From the NCBI GenBank assembly GCA_958453305.1, contig CAUDXH010000004.1, positions 41,372 to 105,371 on the forward strand: a stretch of 64,000 nucleotides of DNA. The letters run 5' to 3'. Below, piece by piece: positions 27,985 to 36,834 of the stretch; within the stretch, counting starts at the first letter, position 1, and each line of letters opens with the position of its first letter. The translations under genes and the position numbers were made by a program. The notes under the pieces are model-generated. The model made no database searches and had not been told where the DNA came from. It was given only the letters and a program-made list of their open reading frames with translations. This DNA comes from an uncultured Bacteroides sp. Its GTDB lineage: Bacteria; Bacteroidota; Bacteroidia; Bacteroidales; Bacteroidaceae.

Positions 27985-29352
27985 ATGAAAATCAAAACTT
28001 TAGTGTGCGCTTTGTGTGCAACAACTGTATTAGGAAGCTGTAGCTTCGATGATGGCGAATTGTGGAATGCAGTAAACAGCCAGGAAGAACGTTTGTCTGC
28101 TCTTGAAAAATGGCAGAAGAGTGTAGAAGCTCAGCTGGGTGCTTTGCAGGGTATTATCTCGGCTACCGATTATGTAACCGGTGTAGAAGCAGTAGAAAAA
28201 GACGGAGTAAAAGGATATAAAATTTCATTCTTACACGCACAGCCTATCACGTTGTATTATAACGAAGGCGGCGAAATCAGCGGAAGCAGCTCTGTAGGCG
28301 TGGCTCAGGAAGAAGGTACCAACAAGTATTACTGGACTATGGACGGTGAGCCTTTGATGGTAGACGGCAAGAAGGTTTATGTATCGGGCAACGATGCTGT
28401 TTCTATGAAGCCGAATGCTGAAAATCCGGAAATCTTCGATTTGACTATTGGTGACTATACGGTTACAGTTGATCAGAATGCTGTAGGTGCTCACCCGATT
28501 TTAGGTGTAGAAGAGAAAGACGGTAAGGTTATCGTTAATATTAATGCAAATACGAAGGTAGAATTGGTGAAATATGTAGACTTCAGCAAAGTTATCAATG
28601 AAAGCTACGAAAATCCGGCAGGAGAAAAGATTCATCCGCTGTCTTTGCCAAAAGGTTTCTTGATGGAAGCATTGAATGTGCCGGCAGAATGGACTATTGC
28701 GGTTGAAACAACAGAAACTGGTGCAAACTTGAAGGTTACTTACCCGGCAAGTGGTACGGCTAAGGTGAAATTTATTATTTCAGACGGTCAGAGCTTGAGC
28801 GTTATCAAGGAAGTTACTTTTACGGTTGGTGAAGCTCAAATTAACTGGGTGACTCTTTCTTTTGACGGAACTAACAATATTGTTGTTCCTGACGGAACAG
28901 AATATGTGAAAATCGAACAGGAAAATCCTGATGCAAAGTACGCTGCAGGTACAGTTAATCCGGCAATAATGGGAGTATTAAAGATTTGTCCTACTTTAAA
29001 ACAAGTGGATTTGTCTAATTTAAAGCTGAATACAGCTTTCCCGGGACAAGCATTCTATATGGGTAATTCTAATCCAGATTTAGATAAGAATACAACTATA
29101 GAAAAGATTATTCTTCCTAATGTCTATAATGGGAAAATTTGGACAAAGGCATTTAAGAATTGTGTAGCCTTGAAAACAGTTATCAATCGATGCAAAGAGT
29201 TTATAGGTGTTGATGCGGAAATTTTTGCAGGATGTACCGCTTTGCAAGCTTTTTATGTTCCGGATGAATTAGTAGAAAAATATAAAAAAGAGGTTAATTT
29301 GAGTGATATTAAAGATAAAATCTTGCCTCTTTCTTCTCTTCCACAAGAATAA
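27985..29352 (+). CDS. Surface glycan-binding lipoprotein, DUF4988-like with LRR-like C-terminus
   Basis: 455-aa lipoprotein (lipobox LGSC, Cys19). A short coiled coil (NSQEERLSALEKWQKSVEAQ) is followed by a DUF4988-like region with repeated GYKISF-type strands, then Ig-like sequence, then a C-terminal part (~300-450) resembling BspA-type leucine-rich repeats (LKQVDLSNLKL, IEKIILPNVYN, CTALQAFYVPDELVEKY). It is the fourth gene of the susC operon, 28 bp after GH16 and before a terminator. By position it is probably the second surface glycan-binding protein; binding itself is inferred. The C-terminal part is more AT-rich than the rest. Confidence 0.8.
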   Translation: MKIKTLVCALCATTVLGSCSFDDGELWNAVNSQEERLSALEKWQKSVEAQLGALQGIISATDYVTGVEAVEKDGVKGYKISFLHAQPITLYYNEGGEISGSSSVGVAQEEGTNKYYWTMDGEPLMVDGKKVYVSGNDAVSMKPNAENPEIFDLTIGDYTVTVDQNAVGAHPILGVEEKDGKVIVNINANTKVELVKYVDFSKVINESYENPAGEKIHPLSLPKGFLMEALNVPAEWTIAVETTETGANLKVTYPASGTAKVKFIISDGQSLSVIKEVTFTVGEAQINWVTLSFDGTNNIVVPDGTEYVKIEQENPDAKYAAGTVNPAIMGVLKICPTLKQVDLSNLKLNTAFPGQAFYMGNSNPDLDKNTTIEKIILPNVYNGKIWTKAFKNCVALKTVINRCKEFIGVDAEIFAGCTALQAFYVPDELVEKYKKEVNLSDIKDKILPLSSLPQE

Positions 29353-29399
29353 GCGAAATATGCACAAACTGTAATACAAACTGACTTCTCATGAGCAAG

Positions 29400-29446
29400 A
29401 GCCCGATTAACTATTCGTAAAGAGGTTAATTGGGCTTTGCTTTTTC
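29400..29446 (+). terminator. Terminator of the susC operon
   Basis: AGCCCGATTAAC (29400-29411) pairs with GTTAATTGGGCT (29425-29436) with one G-T pair, followed by TTGCTTTTT. Confidence 0.8.
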
Positions 29447-29493
29447 CAGACAGAAAGCAGGAGTTTTGCTTTTTGAGCGTATAATTTTTACTG

Positions 29494-29570
29494 CCCACTA
29501 TTATGAGCTGTATAACCCATAATAGTGAGTTATATAACCCATAATGGTGAGTCATACGACCCATAATAGT
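29494..29570. repeat. Three 22-bp tandem repeats with inverted lead-in
   Basis: Units at 29505-29526, 29527-29548 and 29549-29570 share GAGTnATAnnACCCATAATrGT, with a partial fourth (GGGTTATAG). CACTATTATG just before (from 29496) is the inverse of CATAATAGTG inside the first unit, so hairpins can form. Lies in the 325-bp gap before the second GH16. Confidence 0.75.
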
Positions 29571-29677
29571 GGGTTATAGAATAGAACATGGAAAAATATC
29601 AAACCTTTCAAGTAATCATGCTGATTTTCATCTTAATAGGATGAAACAATACATGAAACTATAAAATGAAATGAACT

Positions 29678-30655
29678 ATGAAAATAAGAACGTTGTTTGC
29701 CTCGCTGTTGGTATGCGCCGTGCAGGCTACTTTTGCCGACTCCTTACAGCCGAAAGATGATGAAACAAGGATATATGCCCAACCGGAGGCTCCGCTGGTA
29801 CTGAAACCGGGTGATGCACATCCGTCGGTAAAGGGATGGAAGTTTTTTACGGCACATGAGTTTCTGGACCGTGATACAGAAGGCAAGCTCCCCAAGGGAT
29901 TTGTGGAGCATCGTGGCGTGCATATGAGCCGCAGTGCCAAGGTCGATAATGCCTGTTGCTCGGAGGTGAAAGACGGGGTGTTACATATCTATGCCAGAGA
30001 AGAGGCTGATTCGATAGATAACGGTTTCGGCAAGGCGGTGAAGTATTCACACGGCTGTTACCGCTCGGCTACTCCGCGCGATGAGGCTGAAATGTGGTGT
30101 AACTTTACGGAGAATATGCGTATCGAGATACGTTTCAAGCGCACTCCTTATCAGGGCTTTAACGATGCACTGTGGTTTATGGGAAACAATGATCGTCCGT
30201 GGCCTGCCAACGGGGAAATTGACTTGCTGGAAAATCCGAAAAAGAAGGTGAACAACAGGGCGCATTTCACTCTGCACTCTGAAAACCATTATGCCGGCGT
30301 GATGGGTGGCAAGGGGAGCGTTACGGCTACCGTCGAGCTGAAAGATATGTCGGAATGGAATATTTACTGGCTGGAGTGGTATCCTGACCGCATCGTGGGC
30401 GGTGTAAACGGGAAGGCGTATTTCACGCATACCAAGGGAGCCGACGGCAATCTGGACTGGCCGTGGAGCGACCCCGCAGGCTTTTATCTGATATTCAGTA
30501 CAGGTATCTCCACCAATCCGAAATCGTGGCCCGGGGTTATTAATCCGGCAGAGTGGAAGAAGAACGATGGTCCGGATATGTGTATTGACTGGGTGCGCGT
30601 GTATGTGAACGAGGCATATCAGGGTACACCGGCTCCGGCTGTTACGTTTTACTGA
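29678..30655 (+). CDS. Secreted GH16 endo-glycanase
   Basis: 325-aa GH16 enzyme with an ordinary signal peptide (cleavage near TFADS; no lipobox cysteine), so probably periplasmic or secreted rather than surface-tethered. The active site GEIDLLEN is intact (E180, D182, E185). Other GH16 features are GFNDALWFMGNN before it and CIDWVRVYV near the end. It lies outside the susC operon, after a terminator and repeats, and ends in its own perfect terminator. A decayed copy of its 5' end lies at 32585-32660. Confidence 0.9.
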   Translation: MKIRTLFASLLVCAVQATFADSLQPKDDETRIYAQPEAPLVLKPGDAHPSVKGWKFFTAHEFLDRDTEGKLPKGFVEHRGVHMSRSAKVDNACCSEVKDGVLHIYAREEADSIDNGFGKAVKYSHGCYRSATPRDEAEMWCNFTENMRIEIRFKRTPYQGFNDALWFMGNNDRPWPANGEIDLLENPKKKVNNRAHFTLHSENHYAGVMGGKGSVTATVELKDMSEWNIYWLEWYPDRIVGGVNGKAYFTHTKGADGNLDWPWSDPAGFYLIFSTGISTNPKSWPGVINPAEWKKNDGPDMCIDWVRVYVNEAYQGTPAPAVTFY

Positions 30656-30657
30656 AA

Positions 30658-30721
30658 AAATGCCGAAGCGTTTCATTGACAAAGACTCAGTGTCTTGCAT
30701 GAAACGCTTCGGCATTTTTTT
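30658..30721. terminator. Strong bidirectional terminator after second GH16
   Basis: AAAATGCCGAAGCGTTTCAT pairs perfectly with ATGAAACGCTTCGGCATTTT around a loop that itself contains GACA/TGTC, followed by a T8 run. Confidence 0.92.
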
Positions 30722-30725
30722 TACA

Positions 30726-30881
30726 GCATTAAGAGTGACCAGTTATCCGTTTTGCTTGCCGGCATTGCTCTGTTTTTCCTTATACTGTGATGGCGTACAG
30801 CCCATATACTGCTTAAAGGCTGTACTGAAATAGCGGGAGGTAGAGAAATCCAGTATAATCGGAAATCTCGTTGATTTTCAT
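30726..30881 (-). pseudogene. Frameshifted copy of the 3' end of the hybrid regulator gene
   Basis: These 156 bp match 32692-32846, the end of the 32709-36668 regulator gene, with about nine differences by eye. They cover the last AraC-type helix-turn-helix residues (YFSTAFKQYMGC region) and the stop. An extra base near 30848 breaks the frame relative to the intact gene, so it cannot encode the domain. Confidence 0.85.
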
Positions 30882-30976
30882 GCTTGAAAACGTGTTTTTT
30901 TCGTAAAAGCTGTTTGCTATAAAAGAATTATCTGTAACTTTAAGTTCATTGTAAACCCTGATATTTATAAATAATT
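30882..30976. other. Short gap before the AlbA_2-type gene
   Basis: AT-rich sequence between the regulator remnant and the ATG at 30977, marking the left edge of the inserted gene. No target-site duplication or inverted repeat was recognised. Confidence 0.4.
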
Positions 30977-32551
30977 ATGTCATTACCTATTAATGTTGAA
31001 GACTTGCTTCGTAAGCAAAAGATAGAATCAAATCGTATTGAATTTAAGAAAGGTTGGAATCCGGATAAGATATATCATACTATTTGTGCTTTTGCTAATG
31101 ATTTAGATAATATAGGTGGAGGCTATATCCTTGTTGGAGTAGAAGAGGATGAATATGGTAGAGCTAAACGGCCTGTAGTCGGTATTCCTATAGAAAGTTT
31201 AGACAAAATTCAAAGGGATATGATTGGTTTTAATAATAAAATAGAACCTTATTATATGCCTCGTACTGATGTAGAGGAAGTAGATGGCAAATTGGTGTTG
31301 GCTATATGGGTGCCAACAGGAGCTAATCGCCCGTATAATGTTCGTGAACGTGTATCTTCCAATACCCCAACACCTGTAAAATGGTATGTGCGTAGTGGTA
31401 CTAGTAGTATAGAGGCAAAGGGGGAAATTATGGATGAACTACGAGATATGGCTATCCGTGTACCTTTTGATGATAGGGGAAATCCAGATATTGCTCTCAC
31501 AGACCTTTCGCCTGCATTGGTGCTTGATTATCTTCAGACAATTAATAGTAAATTGGCGAAAGATTTTGATAAACAATCATTTGTAGATTTACTGGAGCAG
31601 ATGGACTTACTTGTTGGACCTTCGGAGAAGAGGATGATAAAAAATGTGGCTGCTATGATGTTTGGCAAGAATCCTTCAAAATTTTTTCCGACAACTCAAG
31701 TAGATATAGTTATCTTTCCGGAAGGATGTGTGCAGAATCCTAATAATATGATTGAAATACCTAAAATTATAGGTACTGTTCCGCAAATGATTAATAAGAC
31801 ATTGGATTATTTGCGAACAAATGTGATAAAGCAACGTATTATTAAACCTAAAGATAGAGCAGAATCAATCAAGTTTTTTAATTATCCATATCAGGCACTG
31901 GAAGAATCTGTAGTAAATGCCTTATATCATAGAGATTATCAAGAACGTGAGCCGGTAGAAATCACTATTGAACCTGATAAAATTTCTATTTTGAGTTATG
32001 CAGGTCCTGACCGTTCAATAAGCATGGAGGCTATAGAAAAGGCCGAGCGATTAAAGTCACGTCGTTATCGTAACCGTCGTTTGGGTGATTATCTCAAAGA
32101 ATTGCAACTCTCTGAAGGACGGGCAACGGGTATTCCGACTATTCAGGATGAGTTACGTAAAAATGGCTCGGGGGCTGCTCGAATTGAGACAGATCTTGAT
32201 CGTTCTTATTTTTTAATTGAGATTCCTTGTAGGGAAGAATTTAAATTTCCGGATGAAACTATAAATGAAACTATAAATGAAACTATAAATGAAACTATAA
32301 ATGAAACTATAAATGAGCATGAAGTAGAAGTTTTTCTTAAAATAGCTGAGAAACAGGGTATAAATATGAAGACTCTTATTGCTATGTCTGGTTTATCTAA
32401 AAGTACGATTTACAGATTAACAAAAGTTTTGACTACAGAACCTTTCAGCTTGATTGAGTATAAGGGTTCACGTAGAATCGGGGGATATGTTCTGACAGAG
32501 AAAGGTGTAGAATTTTATCATTTTCTCCAGAACCGTAAATTGCTTGTGTAA
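30977..32551 (+). CDS. Schlafen AlbA_2 / ATP-binding domain protein with ETIN repeats
   Basis: 524-aa protein. Residues ~1-150 are an AlbA_2-type (Schlafen-like) domain (ESNRIEFKKGW, GGGYILVGVEE). A middle part of the HATPase_c_4/RecG-related type has PYQALEESVVNALYHRDYQ and GRATGIPTIQDEL. Residues 427-446 are five ETIN units, and the C-terminus has a winged-helix look (MKTLIAMSGLSKSTIYRLTKVL). Such proteins are thought to be transcription regulators or defence-associated; the function here is unknown. It is AT-rich compared with neighbours and sits between remnants of PUL genes, so it is probably acquired DNA. Confidence 0.85.
   Translation: MSLPINVEDLLRKQKIESNRIEFKKGWNPDKIYHTICAFANDLDNIGGGYILVGVEEDEYGRAKRPVVGIPIESLDKIQRDMIGFNNKIEPYYMPRTDVEEVDGKLVLAIWVPTGANRPYNVRERVSSNTPTPVKWYVRSGTSSIEAKGEIMDELRDMAIRVPFDDRGNPDIALTDLSPALVLDYLQTINSKLAKDFDKQSFVDLLEQMDLLVGPSEKRMIKNVAAMMFGKNPSKFFPTTQVDIVIFPEGCVQNPNNMIEIPKIIGTVPQMINKTLDYLRTNVIKQRIIKPKDRAESIKFFNYPYQALEESVVNALYHRDYQEREPVEITIEPDKISILSYAGPDRSISMEAIEKAERLKSRRYRNRRLGDYLKELQLSEGRATGIPTIQDELRKNGSGAARIETDLDRSYFLIEIPCREEFKFPDETINETINETINETINETINEHEVEVFLKIAEKQGINMKTLIAMSGLSKSTIYRLTKVLTTEPFSLIEYKGSRRIGGYVLTEKGVEFYHFLQNRKLLV
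32255..32314. repeat. Five tandem 12-bp repeats (GAAACTATAAAT) inside the AlbA_2 gene
   Basis: Five perfect copies in frame, encoding ETIN five times, between the ATP-binding part and the winged helix. Copy changes would alter linker length by 4 aa without a frameshift. Confidence 0.95.
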
Positions 32552-32584
32552 TCATAAAGTATACACAGTTTCTTATAGCTTAAG

Positions 32585-32660
32585 CTTTGCTTTGTGGCTT
32601 CTGGCGTCGTGCAGGATGTTTCTACCGACTCCTTGAAGCCGAAAGATGGTGAGACAAGGC
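32585..32660 (+). pseudogene. Remnant of a second GH16 copy (5' end)
   Basis: GTGCAGG..CCGACTCCTT..AGCCGAAAGATG closely matches 29718-29772 at the 5' end of the second GH16 gene (signal peptide to about residue 32), with scattered changes. The rest of the gene is missing; after about 32 bp the sequence joins the regulator's 3' flank. Confidence 0.7.
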
Positions 32661-32708
32661 TCATCATCTTTCAGCTGTGAAGTTCTACTAGGCATCAAGA
32701 GTGACCAG

Positions 32709-35700
32709 TTATCCGTTTAGCTTGCCGGCATTGCTCTGTTTTTCCTTATACTGTGAGGGCGTACAGCCCATATATTGCTTAAAGGCTGTACTGAAGTAGC
32801 GGGAGGTAGAGAATCCTGTATGGTCGGAAATCTCGTTGATTTTCATATTGCTGTGTGTGAGCAGGTAAACTGCCTGCTCTAAGCGCAGCTTGGTGATGTA
32901 ATCGCTTGCTCCCATGCCGGTAACGGTTTTCAGCTTGTTATAAAGCGAAGCCCGGCTCATGCCCAGTTCGCTGCACAAAAAGCTTACACCCATCTCAGGG
33001 TGATTCAGATTGTCTTTGATAAGCCCGTTCAGTTTCTTGAGAAATTCCTCATCAGCCGTGCTGAAGGTGGTATCTTCGGGCTGTGGCAGCGGAAATTCTC
33101 CCTGATATTGCGCCTTGATGCGGTCGCGGTTTTCCAGCAGGCTGTGAATCACGGTGCAGAGCGTATCTATTTCAAAGGGTTTGCTTAAGTAATCGTCGGC
33201 TCCGTTCTTATATCCGAATGCCCGGCTTTCTTCGTCAATGCGTGCCGTGAGCAAGATGACGGGTATGTGACTGATTTCCAGATCTTGCTTGATGTTACGG
33301 CATAGGTCGTAACCATTCATGACAGGCATCTGTACATCGCTGACCACGAGGTCGGGCTTCTGATTTTTGCAAATATTCAGAGCTTCTTCTCCATTGGCTG
33401 CCACCCATATTTTACTGAACCGTTCTTTCAGCTCGGCATGCAGATAATCGGTCAAGTCTTGGTTATCATCGACTATCAGGATGCTGTGTGAATCAAGAAA
33501 GTCTATTTTGCCGGGCTTTCCGGCTTGCGGAATGCTTTCTACTTCTTGGGTTGAAGCCAGCAGTTCATTCAGATAAGGCTGGGGCTGTATCCGTATTTCT
33601 CCTGATTCTTTCCGCAGGGGTAACTCTACCCAGAAAGTAGAGCCCGGTTTTTCTCCGTTATCGTAAGCTCCGATGTGTCCGTCTTGCTGCTCAATCAGAA
33701 TTTTGGCATACGACAATCCGATACCGGTTCCCGGCCGGCTGTTTTTGGCTTGATAGAAACGGTTGAACAGAGATTCGGTATCGATTTCTTTCAGTCCCGG
33801 TCCTTCATCGGCTATGGAAAGGCGGATGTGTTTTTCATCGTCCGACAATTGGCTGTAAATGGTTATCGCTCCTCCGTTTGGGCTGTATTTCAATGCATTA
33901 ATCAGCAAATTGCTTAAGGCTGTGGTGCATTTCTCTTTATCCATGCAAAGCTGGCCGATGCGCGGGTCGGGCTGGAATACAAGAGTAATATCTCTGTCTT
34001 CTGCTTCCGACTTGAAATCGTCAATTAGTTCCTTCAGCCACTGGTGGAGGCAGACGGACTCTAACCGGATGGAGGTAGATGAAACTTCCATCTTCCGTAC
34101 GTTCAAGACCATGTTGAGCAGGCTTTTCATGCGGTCGGTTTGCTTGCATATCCGCGATACAATGAGGTGGTTGCTGTCTTGCGGAGGAATGTTTATGAGC
34201 AGTTGCTTCAAGGGGGCATGAATGAGGGTGAGGGGCGTGCGCAGCTCATGGTTGATATTGATGAGCAGGCGTACCTTTTCTTCGTATATCTGTTTTTCTT
34301 TCTCTTTCATAGCCATTTTCAAGCGGTTTTCGCGTTTGCGGAAGAAAGAGAAAATAAAAAAGAGAAGGATGCCGGATACTCCTAAGACCAAGGTCAGGTA
34401 AAACCAGCCTGTTTTATACCACGGCAGGTGCACGTGGAGTTCCAGTATGGGGAAATCTTCGGTCCATCCGCCTGCTCGGGTGTTGCAGGCAGCCAGTACC
34501 CGGTATTCGCCGGCAGGTAAGCCGTTGAAGGTTTGTTCGGGCAGATATGAATAGATAACTTGTCCGTCCATACCCTGAAGCGTGTATCTGTATACGGGCT
34601 TGCGGAACATATCTTTGTTTACGGCAATGAGTTTTACCGTAATGGGCTTGCTCTTTTCCTTGACGGTCAGTACCGGATGTGTTCGGTTGATTTCGTTTAC
34701 ACGTTCGCCTCCTACCAGTACGTCTGCCAGCTCCAGCTTGGATAGCCTTTCGGGTTCATAGGGCAACTGGTGGTTGATGCGCAGCAAACCTTCCACACCT
34801 CCCATGTAAATGTCTCCCTGACGGGAAAGCAGGCGGGGCTTGTTTAAGTATTCGTTGGGATAGATGCCGTCGGTTTCTCCGTAAATAATAAATTCATTCT
34901 TTTTCGTGAGGTAAGCCAGAAGCTGTCCTTCCGTTCCAATCCATACCCGGTCTTCGTGGTCGCATAACACCGATGATACATAGTTGATGAGCGAGGTGGA
35001 TATGGCTTGAAAGGTATGGCTGGAGGGGTTGTAACATGCTAAACCGTAATTGGTTCCTATCCATACCTGATGATTTTTATCCACCGACACACTGTTAATC
35101 AGGGTATCTTTTGAAGTCTGGTAAATCTTCTTGATCTGGTTTGACGGGCTTTGAAGAGTATAGATGCTTGCCTGGTCATACAGATACGTGGTGTTGCCGA
35201 AGTTTCCGGGTACGGAAAGCAGCGGACCGTTAATGACTTGAGTGGTATCTTCGCACGTAACCGGTGTGAAACTCCGGTTTTTCAAGTGATAAATATAGGG
35301 AGTGTCTGACAGCAGCAATATGGTTTCGGGTGTGTTCCGGTGTACGTTTACCGTTTTTCCTTTCAGACACAGATTCTGGTTGATGCTGTCGTTTACGATA
35401 ATCAGCGGGCGGTAGCTTCCGTTTTGCTTATTGAAAAAGAAGACGCCTTTGCTGAAAAGAGAAACAATGAGGTGCTCCTTGTCGGCTCCGGTGATGGAGG
35501 CTATTTTATCGCCATAGGTAGAGAGTAGATGAGTAAAATCTTGTGTAACCGGATTCATGCGGTTGATACCTCCTCCGTCGGTACCGATGTAGATGTCGTT
35601 ATTACTGTCTTGATACAGGCTGAGTACAGACTTTTCGCTCAGGGCAAAGGTTGATCCGGGAAGAGCATCCCCATAAATCCGCATTCCGACCTCCTTGATG

Positions 35701-36668
35701 CGGATCAGTCCGTTTCGGACGCTGCCGGCCCACATATGATTCTGTGAATCGTTATAAAGCGACGAAATGGAGTTGGCAGGCAGGGAGTAAGATTCTCCCG
35801 GCACATGCTGGAGCACCGTCATCTTCTTAGTTTCAGGGTTCAGGATATAGATGCCGTTTCCGTCGGTGGCAATCCAGATTTCTCCGTTATGTTCTTCCAG
35901 AGCCAGCACCACGTTGGTTTTCAGCAGTGAGTTCCGTGTGTTATAGCTGTGCAGCAGTTCGCCTTGCTTGTTATAGCATTTCACTCCGTTATTATAATGT
36001 GAAACCCAGATGTTTCCTTTTGAGTCGGTTAGGATGGCAACCGCTTCGTTACAGTTGAACGGGGTGGGGCGGGTTTCTCCGGTGTGGAGGTTAAACAAGA
36101 CAGCGTGGCTCCACCGGTTGGCGCATAGCACGTTTTGTTCATCCCACCGGATGAGCTGGGTGATATTTCTCTGGAAAAGCGGTGATAATTTAAACTGAGG
36201 GATAATATGCTTGTCTTTACTATTATATATGTATTGGAAAATCACTCCATGTCCACCGAATAAAACTCCATTTTCAGTGAGTGTGGTAGAGTAGGTAATC
36301 GGTATCTGTTGGTTCGGGGTAGTGGCTTGAATGAAGCGGTCGGTCTGGTAGTCGTAATAGAACAGTCCTTTTCGGGTAGTGGCCCAGATGGTATGTTCCT
36401 TGTCTTCTGCGAGGTTGGTAACGACGGTTCCCTGCAGATATTTTTTCAGTTCATAGCCGTCGAACCGCCCTATTCCGGTTCGTGTACCAATCCATACATA
36501 TCCTTTGTCATGGCTGACTGTCATACACGAAACATTCAGTGAAAGTCCGTTGTTCAGGTTGTTCAGCTTGTTTAAGTCTATTTGCTGGAAGGAATATTGG
36601 GTTGTTCCGTCTGCATAGGCGGTAACAAAAGACAGAAGCAGAATGATAAAAGGCAATAGGTTCTTCAT
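32709..36668 (-). CDS. Hybrid two-component system regulator of the PUL
   Basis: 1319-aa one-chain sensor-regulator. Signal peptide (to ~A19); two beta-propellers of two-component propeller repeats (to ~690; repeated VWIGT, IWVSH, IWIAT); a Y_Y_Y domain (~690-755); a membrane helix (WFYLTLVLGVSGILLFFIF); HisKA with H807 (INHELRTPL); HATPase with GTGIGLSYAK; a receiver domain with phospho-acceptor D1111 (VVSDVQMP); and a C-terminal AraC-type DNA-binding domain. It senses a glycan fragment in the periplasm and activates PUL promoters. It lies at the PUL's far end facing the enzymes, and its 3' end exists as a decayed copy at 30726-30881. Confidence 0.96.
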   Translation of the reverse strand: MKNLLPFIILLLSFVTAYADGTTQYSFQQIDLNKLNNLNNGLSLNVSCMTVSHDKGYVWIGTRTGIGRFDGYELKKYLQGTVVTNLAEDKEHTIWATTRKGLFYYDYQTDRFIQATTPNQQIPITYSTTLTENGVLFGGHGVIFQYIYNSKDKHIIPQFKLSPLFQRNITQLIRWDEQNVLCANRWSHAVLFNLHTGETRPTPFNCNEAVAILTDSKGNIWVSHYNNGVKCYNKQGELLHSYNTRNSLLKTNVVLALEEHNGEIWIATDGNGIYILNPETKKMTVLQHVPGESYSLPANSISSLYNDSQNHMWAGSVRNGLIRIKEVGMRIYGDALPGSTFALSEKSVLSLYQDSNNDIYIGTDGGGINRMNPVTQDFTHLLSTYGDKIASITGADKEHLIVSLFSKGVFFFNKQNGSYRPLIIVNDSINQNLCLKGKTVNVHRNTPETILLLSDTPYIYHLKNRSFTPVTCEDTTQVINGPLLSVPGNFGNTTYLYDQASIYTLQSPSNQIKKIYQTSKDTLINSVSVDKNHQVWIGTNYGLACYNPSSHTFQAISTSLINYVSSVLCDHEDRVWIGTEGQLLAYLTKKNEFIIYGETDGIYPNEYLNKPRLLSRQGDIYMGGVEGLLRINHQLPYEPERLSKLELADVLVGGERVNEINRTHPVLTVKEKSKPITVKLIAVNKDMFRKPVYRYTLQGMDGQVIYSYLPEQTFNGLPAGEYRVLAACNTRAGGWTEDFPILELHVHLPWYKTGWFYLTLVLGVSGILLFFIFSFFRKRENRLKMAMKEKEKQIYEEKVRLLININHELRTPLTLIHAPLKQLLINIPPQDSNHLIVSRICKQTDRMKSLLNMVLNVRKMEVSSTSIRLESVCLHQWLKELIDDFKSEAEDRDITLVFQPDPRIGQLCMDKEKCTTALSNLLINALKYSPNGGAITIYSQLSDDEKHIRLSIADEGPGLKEIDTESLFNRFYQAKNSRPGTGIGLSYAKILIEQQDGHIGAYDNGEKPGSTFWVELPLRKESGEIRIQPQPYLNELLASTQEVESIPQAGKPGKIDFLDSHSILIVDDNQDLTDYLHAELKERFSKIWVAANGEEALNICKNQKPDLVVSDVQMPVMNGYDLCRNIKQDLEISHIPVILLTARIDEESRAFGYKNGADDYLSKPFEIDTLCTVIHSLLENRDRIKAQYQGEFPLPQPEDTTFSTADEEFLKKLNGLIKDNLNHPEMGVSFLCSELGMSRASLYNKLKTVTGMGASDYITKLRLEQAVYLLTHSNMKINEISDHTGFSTSRYFSTAFKQYMGCTPSQYKEKQSNAGKLNG

Positions 36669-36754
36669 ACGTTAAATTTATGTTGCAATTTTTGAATTTA
36701 TTTTGAAATATGCAAGCCTTTTGTTGTTTAATTGCCGACGGTGGAAAAGAAAAT

Positions 36755-36790
36755 ACCCCTGCTGCAATTCAAATTGACTGCGGCAGGGGT
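36755..36790 (-). terminator. Terminator of the InlB-repeat lipoprotein gene
   Basis: ACCCCTGCTGCA and TGCGGCAGGGGT form a stem with one mismatch. Read on the minus strand it is followed by GTATTTTCTTTT. It separates the lipoprotein gene from the regulator downstream. Confidence 0.75.
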
Positions 36791-36834
36791 GAATTGTGTG
36801 ATGTTCGGGAAATGAATCCCTTGGTTAAGGATGC

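Noticed and set aside
29494..29570. Short CRISPR array
   Set aside because: The units are contiguous 22-bp repeats without spacers and no cas gene is near.
30882..30976. Insertion sequence or integrase site flanking the AlbA_2 gene
   Set aside because: No transposase, terminal inverted repeats, tRNA end or target duplication could be seen.
32255..32314. CRISPR-like or microsatellite-generated frameshift in the AlbA_2 gene
   Set aside because: 12-bp units keep the frame; the gene continues intact to a winged-helix C-terminus.
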